From assembly GCA_017303835.1 (NCBI GenBank), contig JAFLBI010000001.1:62001-126000 (forward strand): a stretch of 64,000 nucleotides of DNA, read 5' to 3'. The translations under genes and the position numbers were made by a program. This document shows, piece after piece, positions 26,881 to 33,510 of the stretch (the stretch's first letter is position 1; the number at the start of each line of letters is the position of its first letter). The notes under the pieces were generated by a model that saw only the letters and a program-made list of their open reading frames with translations, had not been told where the DNA came from and did no database searches. The DNA comes from Chitinophagales bacterium. Lineage in GTDB: Bacteria; Bacteroidota; Bacteroidia; Chitinophagales; Chitinophagaceae.

Positions 26881-27819
26881 ATGTCCCGGATCAATTCAAT
26901 TAAGTTTAACTTATTGATATTCATATTGTTGTATCCATTATTAGGGATTGCGCAGCGCCAATACAGTTGTTCCAAAGTGCCTGCATTTGTGAAACAGAAA
27001 GGTTTTGATACGCTAAGAACGGCTTTTAGTACAGCTGAGAAGCGTTATATGGGACTGGTGCTCATTGAGTTAGCTGAAAAACCTGCAGCAGGCGAACAAC
27101 CCGATTTAAACAATCAAAGAGCACGTTACTATCAGCATCCATCCTGGAAATCAGCAGGTTATCTTGCTTCCATCACTATGGATAAGTCAGGAAACGCCTA
27201 TGCCATTCCGGCCCCGCACATTTCACTGCTGTACAACCATCCCAAGCAGCAAAACAAAATTTATCGGGTAGATAGCAAGACAGGCATCATGTTGCCCTGG
27301 ATGCAATTACCTGTTCAGCAAAGCAAAACCTTGCAAAATCCGTATGGATTATTAGGCCTTACTTATGATTGTGCAGATGGCTCTCTCTTTGCAGCAACCA
27401 TTTCCGGTTCTACCAGAACAAAAGAGCAGGGCTTACTATTGCACATTCGTACCAGCGATAAAAAAGTTTTAGACACCCTTCATGGTATTGATGCTATGGG
27501 ACTCGCCGTCTTTCAAGGCATCAAAGGCGAGCGAAGATTGTATTTCGGTAAAATCAGAACAGGTGAAATTTTTTCTGTTGCAATTGATACTGACGGAAAG
27601 TTTATTCGGAATAGTGTGCAATCAGAGTGTGCCATCACGGGTATTGGTCCGCGCGGAGATGATGCGCCCAGAAAAATTCGTTTTGATCGTGATTTGATGA
27701 TTGTGACTGGCATAGCTTTTAATTACAATCTGCAAGCATCGAGCGAAAAGCCAGAGACAGTCTATGTGTATTTGCGCGATCCATCTGCCAAGACCTGGCA
27801 GTTGATCAATATTCAATGA
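26881..27819 (+). CDS. Exported propeller-like protein, first gene of the MauG/amine-oxidase-like operon
   Basis: A 312-residue exported protein (signal peptide MSRINSIKFNLLIFILLYPLLGIAQ). The mature part has repeated strand-rich units (KIYRVDSKTG, GLLGLTYDCADGSLFAATI, RRLYFGKIRTGEIFSVAID) that look like propeller blades of the NHL/SMP-30 kind. A homologous-looking pattern appears in the central part of the giant SdrD-type protein on the opposite strand. An ATG 15 codons upstream (26836) is an alternative start. The stop overlaps the next gene's start (ATGA), so the two are translationally coupled. Function is not recognised. Methylamine dehydrogenase, the classic MauG substrate, also has a propeller subunit, but no sequence link is claimed. 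Confidence 0.75.
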   Translation: MSRINSIKFNLLIFILLYPLLGIAQRQYSCSKVPAFVKQKGFDTLRTAFSTAEKRYMGLVLIELAEKPAAGEQPDLNNQRARYYQHPSWKSAGYLASITMDKSGNAYAIPAPHISLLYNHPKQQNKIYRVDSKTGIMLPWMQLPVQQSKTLQNPYGLLGLTYDCADGSLFAATISGSTRTKEQGLLLHIRTSDKKVLDTLHGIDAMGLAVFQGIKGERRLYFGKIRTGEIFSVAIDTDGKFIRNSVQSECAITGIGPRGDDAPRKIRFDRDLMIVTGIAFNYNLQASSEKPETVYVYLRDPSAKTWQLINIQ

Positions 27820-28883
27820 TGAAAGCCTTTAATTCACCATATCGAAGATCTGTTTTTGTAGTAACAACCCTAGTTGTGATGGCCCTTGCGGCTAATCTTG
27901 CTTTTACGAATCATCAGACACCCAGCAAGGAAAATCCCAAAATTGCACTGGGTAGAAGATTGTTTTATGATCAACGTTTGTCTATCAATGGTGCGCGATC
28001 CTGTGCTTCCTGTCATGCGCCAGAGCTGGCATTTACTGACGGCTATCGAAGGTCTTTAAGTATTGATGGATTTAACGTAACACGTAACTCACCATCACTC
28101 ATCAACACCAAGTTTTTACCGAGCCTTACATGGGCAGATACAAGTATAAAGAACTTTACTACTCAGATGGATGGCCCGATGTTCAGCGAACATCCTCAGG
28201 AAATGGGGTGGAAGGGTAATGAAGCAATTATTCTTGATCGATTGAATCAGGATCCTGTTTATCAGCAATTGCTGAAAAGTGTTTTTCCAAAACAAAAGTC
28301 GTACACTGTTGCGCTTGTTAAAAATGCGATTGCTGCTTTTGAAGAAACCCTTGTGTCTTTTAATGCACCTTACGACAAGTATTTGCGCGGACAAACCAAT
28401 GCACTTTCACCATCAGCCAGAAGAGGCGCGAATTTGTTTTTCTCCGGAAGAACTAAGTGTGGTGTTTGTCACGAAGGCAAGCTGTTAGGCGGAGAGAATT
28501 TTGCAAATGTTGGCTTATACAATGTGGGTGATACCAATAGCTATCCCTTATCAGACAGGGGTTTGTTCAACAAGACCGCTAATCCTGAAGATGATGGAAG
28601 CTTCCGTATTCCTTCTCTGCGTAATGTATTACTGACTGCACCTTATATGCATGATGGTTCAGTTGCAACTATTGAAGAAGTGATTGATATCTATGTTGCC
28701 GGTGGAAGGAATATTGCAGATGGTCCCTATGCAGGTGATGGGAGAAAAAACAGTAAAAAAGATATGCGCGTAAAACCATTTTCGCTGACTGTAGAAGAAA
28801 GAAAAGACTTAATCGCTTTTTTGGCCAGCCTCACAGATTCATCAGTGCTTAATAATCCAAGATGGAAAAATCCTTTTCAATGA
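27816..28883 (+). CDS. Di-heme cytochrome c peroxidase / MauG family protein
   Basis: A 355-residue exported di-heme protein. Residues 12-30 form a signal/anchor segment. Two haem c sites are visible: CASCH (63-67) and CGVCH (215-219). Family signatures include ALGRRLFYDQRLS, FRIPSLRNVLLTAPYMHDGS (His279) and TIEEVIDIYVAGG. In that last motif Tyr293 takes the position where classical bacterial peroxidases carry an axial Met, as in MauG and MbnH. MauG-type enzymes oxidise residues of a partner protein rather than just peroxide. It overlaps both neighbours by four bases (ATGA), a strong sign of a dedicated operon. Family membership is sure; MauG-like activity is inference. Confidence 0.9.
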   Translation: MMKAFNSPYRRSVFVVTTLVVMALAANLAFTNHQTPSKENPKIALGRRLFYDQRLSINGARSCASCHAPELAFTDGYRRSLSIDGFNVTRNSPSLINTKFLPSLTWADTSIKNFTTQMDGPMFSEHPQEMGWKGNEAIILDRLNQDPVYQQLLKSVFPKQKSYTVALVKNAIAAFEETLVSFNAPYDKYLRGQTNALSPSARRGANLFFSGRTKCGVCHEGKLLGGENFANVGLYNVGDTNSYPLSDRGLFNKTANPEDDGSFRIPSLRNVLLTAPYMHDGSVATIEEVIDIYVAGGRNIADGPYAGDGRKNSKKDMRVKPFSLTVEERKDLIAFLASLTDSSVLNNPRWKNPFQ

Positions 28884-30649
28884 AATTGATCTATTCAATA
28901 ATGCTGTTTTTCTTAATGGGAGCTGTGGTTAGTCCGCTACTTGCTCAGCAAAAAGCAAAACAGTCTAATGCAGTATACCTGGATGAGTATAGGAAAGGTT
29001 TGTGGGCGCCAGCTGCTCAAGACACTGCTGCTTTTGTAGTAGAAAGAAAGCAGGAAATCGAAAAAGTATTGAAGCAGCCTTTACCCGTGCAGTTGTTGAT
29101 AGACAGTAATGATCAGGTAATGTTGGCACAGCAGATTGCTTTGCGTGATTCGAATTTTATTCGTTATACAGTAGATAAGCGAAACGGTAGAAAACCACTG
29201 CTAAGTCAGGTCTTTGGCGTGTATCCTGCGCGCCCTGGTGACTTGAAAAAAGACATGGTATATCTGCCGGGTTCTGTTGCGCGTGTGGAGATGTACAATT
29301 TTGCGTACAACCTGAGTTCTGTTGCTATCGTAGATGTGTTTGCGCTAAAAGTGCTGTCGGTAAATCATTATCCGCAAGCGCAACCTGATTTGCCTGCTGC
29401 ATTGGTGAAGCTGGCTGTGCAAATAGCCGTGAATGCACCTGAAGTAGAAAAAGCTTTAGGTTTCAAGCCTTCCGTTGATCAACCAGTTATGTCAAGCACT
29501 AAAACTGCTTTGAACAGAACAAAGTGTGAGCGTTCACAGCACCTTTGTGTTGCGCCCACATTTATTCAAGGTAAGCGGGCGCTATGGGCAGTAGTAGATA
29601 TTACGGATCAGCGTTTGGTGGGCTTGCGTTGGACCAATGTAGGAGAGGATGCACCTTCTATTGTAGTTACTGAAAAGAAACTGCAAAATGAAAACATTAC
29701 TGATTGTTATTGTGAGCAGGTGAACAAATTGAATAGAGATGGATGGAAAATGGATTATGTACTCACCAGTTCTGATGGATTGATGATTTCAGGTGTGCAG
29801 TACAATGGAAGAGACGTGATGCACAGCGCTAAATTGGTTGATTGGCATGTGAGCTATTCAAATACTGATGGATTTGGTTATAGTGATGCAGTTGGTTGTC
29901 CCATCTTCAGTCAATCAGCTGTTGTTGCAACTGAACCACCACAAATTTTTGAACTCGTAGAAGCAGATACCACTGCAGGATTTGTATTAGAACAGAAATA
30001 CTACAGCGAGTTATGGCCTGGTCCGTGCAATTACAGTTATGCCCAGCGCTTTTTGTTTTACAAAGACGGTCGTTTCCGTGTAACCTGTGCCAGTATTGGA
30101 CGTGGTTGTGGGAACGATGGTACTTATCGTCCCGTGATGCGTATCGTGATGGCAGGTGAGCAACAGCGTTTTTCAGAGTGGCAGCAGAATGGTTGGATAC
30201 CCTGGAGGAAAGAACGCTGGCAATTACAACAGCCTACTACGAATTACTCACCTGATGGATCGCAATATAAGATTGAACGAAAAGATCAGACAGGTTATCT
30301 GATAGAGCCGGGCAAAGGACAATTTGGTGATGGGGGCAGGGGCGATCAGGCTTTTGTTTATGTTACCAAAAATCATCCTGAGAAAGATGAGGGTGAAACT
30401 GATTTGATTACGATTGGCCCTTGCTGCAACACAGATTTTCGTCAAGGACCGGAGAAGTTCATCGATAAGGTTCCAGAAAATATTTATGACACTAAACTAG
30501 TAATCTGGTATGTGCCGCAAATGAAGAATGATGATGCACCAGGCAAACAATACTGTTGGGCAGAAACTTATTTAGAGAACGGTGTATATAAAGTGAAAGC
30601 CTATCCGTGTTTTGCCGGACCGTTATTCAAACCCATACCGGCAAAATAA
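28880..30649 (+). CDS. Exported copper-amine-oxidase-like protein lacking the copper ligands
   Basis: A 589-residue exported protein with signal peptide MKLIYSIMLFFLMGAVVSPLLAQ. Stretches match the copper amine oxidase plan in order: N-terminal domains (SVAIVDVFALKVLSV with LPAALVKLAVQIAVNAPEVE; RALWAVVDITDQRLVGL), the entry to the catalytic barrel (WKMDYVLTSSDGLMISGVQY), the cofactor region CNYSYAQRFLFYKDGRF (Asn384-Tyr385-Ser-Tyr, at the topaquinone position) and the C-terminal strand IYDTKLVIWYVPQ. The His-x-His copper site is replaced (Gly414-Thr-Tyr416), and the third His after WY is also absent. Twelve cysteines suggest disulfides. It overlaps the MauG-like gene by four bases. An ATG six codons upstream (28862) is an alternative start. 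The assignment comes from motif order by eye and needs structural confirmation. Confidence 0.65.
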   Translation: MKLIYSIMLFFLMGAVVSPLLAQQKAKQSNAVYLDEYRKGLWAPAAQDTAAFVVERKQEIEKVLKQPLPVQLLIDSNDQVMLAQQIALRDSNFIRYTVDKRNGRKPLLSQVFGVYPARPGDLKKDMVYLPGSVARVEMYNFAYNLSSVAIVDVFALKVLSVNHYPQAQPDLPAALVKLAVQIAVNAPEVEKALGFKPSVDQPVMSSTKTALNRTKCERSQHLCVAPTFIQGKRALWAVVDITDQRLVGLRWTNVGEDAPSIVVTEKKLQNENITDCYCEQVNKLNRDGWKMDYVLTSSDGLMISGVQYNGRDVMHSAKLVDWHVSYSNTDGFGYSDAVGCPIFSQSAVVATEPPQIFELVEADTTAGFVLEQKYYSELWPGPCNYSYAQRFLFYKDGRFRVTCASIGRGCGNDGTYRPVMRIVMAGEQQRFSEWQQNGWIPWRKERWQLQQPTTNYSPDGSQYKIERKDQTGYLIEPGKGQFGDGGRGDQAFVYVTKNHPEKDEGETDLITIGPCCNTDFRQGPEKFIDKVPENIYDTKLVIWYVPQMKNDDAPGKQYCWAETYLENGVYKVKAYPCFAGPLFKPIPAK

Positions 30650-30654
30650 AAAGA

Positions 30655-30676
30655 CCCCGCATGTGCGGGGCCTTTC
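30655..30676. terminator. Bidirectional terminator between the operon and DUF4114 paralogue 3
   Basis: CCCCGC / GCGGGG stem (30655-30670, loop ATGT) flanked by AAAAAGA on the left and GCCTTT on the right. It separates two convergent transcripts. Confidence 0.75.
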
Positions 30677-30697
30677 CGTCGTTGATACCAATACCAA

Positions 30698-33190
30698 TTA
30701 TCTATTCACAACAATCTTTGCTGCTTTGTAGCGAACGCTAGTGCCGTTTACATTGATGATGCCAATCATCTGTTGAGGCGCAATTGTTTTTGTGAGATCT
30801 ACATCTACCACATTGTTGCCTTCAACAGTAGTTATCGTCTTTTCAAACAAGCTTCTGCCTGTTGCTGCATCTGTAATACGAATGGTTGCAGGCGCTGCTG
30901 TGTTGGCTTCAAATCCGATTTTGAAAATGCCGTTAGCAGGGTTAGGATAAATCCTCAGTTCTTTTGCATCCTTGTTCTCGGGTGTTGCAACTGCACCTTT
31001 TACAAATGCGGCATCGTAAATGCCACCTGTGAGACTAGTTTGCTTGCCATTCACCTCAAATGAGAATACTACTTGCGCGATATCATTTGGATTGATTTTA
31101 TCCTTGGTACCGTTTGCCGCAAAATCAATCAGGTTTAAGGTGTAGTCTTTTTTGCTGTTGGTTAAGGCTACAGCATAGCTGTATTGCTTATTCCAATCAG
31201 TAATAGACTTTTTCACCAATGTTACACGCAGTGTGCCTGTTCCAGTTGCACTGAACTTGAGTTGATTATATGCTGTAAGGTCTTGCTCTGTAGCACCACC
31301 TGCAAGAATCTTATAGAGTGTTACAAAATCCTTGGTTGAAGCATTGAATTCAGCATTGCGTAGTAAAGGATACTCATCTCCATATTTGCGGGTATCATTG
31401 TTCACAACTGCAAAACGATTCAATGAAGTAGTTGTGCTATTGTAATCAATACCCCAACCGCCATCTGCCATATACAGTGCGTCTTCCAGTTTGCCATTTA
31501 CATATACTTTGATATCTGTTTCGTAGAAATCGCCTACTGGCACTGCCACTTGGGTCTGACCTTTTGCATTCAATGTTACAGGAATCAAACGCTTGCTCAC
31601 TGCAGCTTTTTCATTTGCTTTTTCAGCCATTTCTAAGTATGCAGTAGTTGCACTGGTTGTGTTATTGATGCGCAGATTCAGGGTATTACCTGCACGCTTG
31701 CCAGCCAGTACATAGGTCTGAGGTAAGCCTGCAACTTTGATCTGCTGCACCTTCATGCTGCTGTTGAGTTTATCCAGCACATCAATCATCATATCCGTAA
31801 CGAGGTGAGGTGCTGCTGCCCATAACTGGAAATTGTACATCACTTCATCGTTCTGGTAATTTTGATTCAACCAATTTGATTGGAAAGTATAGCTGTTTCT
31901 GCCATTCTTCATACCAACAGAGAAGCTGGTGGCAAATTCAATCGCACCGTTTTCACGCTTCAGTGTGTAGCGAACGAAATCCAAACCATTCAGTGTAAAG
32001 TTTTCCATGCCAATCAGTTCAGCACCTCTTAAACGGTCGCACACTGGTTTGGTGTGGTTATACACTTCACCGCTGGTCTTAGTAGCAAATGCTACGGCTT
32101 TACATTCGTTGTTTTGAGTGAAGTCGATGGAAATTACTTCCTTGGCGTTGGTAAAGCCAGTTAAGTCTGTTGGGGAAGTGAGGTATAATTTATAGCCTGG
32201 GTCCAGCATTCTGGCAGGCATCAGTTCTGAGAGGCTGAGCGCGCCGGCTACATTGTTTGAAGCATCGGTTGAGGTCAGCATTTGCATCTTGCCGGTTGAA
32301 GGCAATTCAGTGAAACGCTGATAATCAATTGAACCAAACTCGTTGTTGATAGCTTTGTTGTAGTTACGCTTACCAATAATATCACCAAGACTCTTACTTT
32401 CTACGCCACCCGTATTACCAGAGTAAACGATTGATCCGTTGGGATTCAGTACCGGAATATTGCTTCTGTTATCGCAGGTGTTTGGATTAGTGGTAACATA
32501 GAACAGACAGTCATTGAAATCCTGATCACCACCCAAATCGCGACGAATATCTTCAAAGCCTAATACAATTCTATTAGTAACAGAATCAGTAACCATCACC
32601 ATGTGCTTACGCTTGGTAGGATCCGCAACAGCAGTGTTCCATGAAGAGATAGACCAGATAGCACCGTTACCTACAGTAGGTGCAGAGCCATTCCAGCCGT
32701 TTGAAAACAATACAAATGCAATCTTGGTTCCTGATGGGAAATTGCCGAGAAAAACTTTGTCGCCTGCATTTAATTCGCCACCATCACCAGTTCTGGATGC
32801 ATTGGGGAAAATCAAAGTCACTTGATTGTTTGCAGGAGCGGTAGCAGGAGTGTTTCCAGTAAATGTATAAAAGCCAAGTACGTTTCTGTATGATGCACCT
32901 TCGTATACGAAGCTCACCCATACATCAATATTACAATTGGCTTGAATTGTTTCAGGAACTGTATCAGAAATCAGTCTTGGACTGTAAGTGGGTACAGGTC
33001 TTGTTTCAGGTAAAGTGTTGTTGATTCTTGTTCTGAAATCGTTGGTAACAACATCACTAGGTGTAACCAAATAGTTGGGTTTACCATTGCTGTTGTATGT
33101 GCCCAGCGTCTGAAATTGTGCATCAGCTGTTGCGAAAATCAGCGTTGCTGATAATAGCGTCGACAAGAGCTTTGAGTAGCTTTTTGCCAT
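30698..33190 (-). CDS. Secreted DUF4114 protein with type IX secretion sorting tail (paralogue 3)
   Basis: An 830-residue exported protein, colinear with the 823-residue paralogue ending at 19929. It has a signal peptide (MAKSYSKLLSTLLSATLIFATADAQ), a DUF4114 domain ending FEDIRRDLGGDQDFNDCLFY, the shared module starting SIVYSGNTGGVESKSLGDII (with YNHTKPVCDRLRGAEL, GGWGIDYNSTTTSL and TLVKKSITDW), and a sorting tail (LRIYPNPANGIFK ... AAKIVVNR). The two DUF4114 proteins are clearly recent or conserved duplicates flanking the operon and the SdrD-type protein. The start was moved 14 codons inward to the signal peptide; a matching promoter lies upstream. The ligand is unknown. Confidence 0.85.
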   Translation of the reverse strand: MAKSYSKLLSTLLSATLIFATADAQFQTLGTYNSNGKPNYLVTPSDVVTNDFRTRINNTLPETRPVPTYSPRLISDTVPETIQANCNIDVWVSFVYEGASYRNVLGFYTFTGNTPATAPANNQVTLIFPNASRTGDGGELNAGDKVFLGNFPSGTKIAFVLFSNGWNGSAPTVGNGAIWSISSWNTAVADPTKRKHMVMVTDSVTNRIVLGFEDIRRDLGGDQDFNDCLFYVTTNPNTCDNRSNIPVLNPNGSIVYSGNTGGVESKSLGDIIGKRNYNKAINNEFGSIDYQRFTELPSTGKMQMLTSTDASNNVAGALSLSELMPARMLDPGYKLYLTSPTDLTGFTNAKEVISIDFTQNNECKAVAFATKTSGEVYNHTKPVCDRLRGAELIGMENFTLNGLDFVRYTLKRENGAIEFATSFSVGMKNGRNSYTFQSNWLNQNYQNDEVMYNFQLWAAAPHLVTDMMIDVLDKLNSSMKVQQIKVAGLPQTYVLAGKRAGNTLNLRINNTTSATTAYLEMAEKANEKAAVSKRLIPVTLNAKGQTQVAVPVGDFYETDIKVYVNGKLEDALYMADGGWGIDYNSTTTSLNRFAVVNNDTRKYGDEYPLLRNAEFNASTKDFVTLYKILAGGATEQDLTAYNQLKFSATGTGTLRVTLVKKSITDWNKQYSYAVALTNSKKDYTLNLIDFAANGTKDKINPNDIAQVVFSFEVNGKQTSLTGGIYDAAFVKGAVATPENKDAKELRIYPNPANGIFKIGFEANTAAPATIRITDAATGRSLFEKTITTVEGNNVVDVDLTKTIAPQQMIGIINVNGTSVRYKAAKIVVNR

Positions 33191-33261
33191 AGGATGATTG
33201 GTTTGCGTTTTTACTAGGTATTGGTTTGTCAACGATTAGTTTGCACTTTTCAATGACCATA

Positions 33262-33290
33262 CAAAAGTATCGAATCGCGTAGGCTGACAA
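33262..33290 (-). promoter_or_regulatory. Promoter of DUF4114 paralogue 3
   Basis: On the minus strand TTG (33288-33290), an 18-base spacer and TACTTTTG (33262-33269). It predicts a leader of about 60 nt before the gene. Confidence 0.65.
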
Positions 33291-33472
33291 TTTTTTCGAC
33301 CTTAAATAGGCCTTAAGACCTGCTTAAAAAGTCTTAATAGCTGAGAGATTCCTTACCAAAGAAGGTTTTTCATAGAATCTGCGCTTTCTTGAGCGTTTCT
33401 TGCTGGCAGCGCATGTTTTTTTCTGAATTTCCAGGGTTTTAGACTTGTGTGCGAAATGTTTACACCGGTTTT

Positions 33473-33503
33473 TTGCCCCCTTGCACCTTTATAAGTAGGT
33501 TTG
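33473..33503 (+). promoter_or_regulatory. Promoter of purL with almost no leader
   Basis: TTG (33473-33475), a 20-base spacer, then TAGGTTTG (33496-33503). The purL ATG is only seven bases further on, so the transcript would start at or just before the start codon. Confidence 0.7.
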
Positions 33504-33510
33504 CGGCGCT

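Larger units (their letters stand above)
33191..33510. other. Divergent intergenic region between DUF4114 paralogue 3 and purL
   Basis: Contains outward-facing promoters for both genes (33262-33290 minus, 33473-33503 plus) and, between them, an inverted repeat TTAAGAC / GTCTTAA (33313-33337, 11-base loop) next to two CCTTAA direct repeats. The repeat could be an operator or a terminator for spurious transcripts. No coding frame. Confidence 0.5.

Noticed and set aside
28880-30649. Reading the third operon gene as an MbnP-type partner of the di-heme protein
   Set aside because: MbnP is much shorter and has a different motif layout; the order of motifs here follows copper amine oxidases instead.
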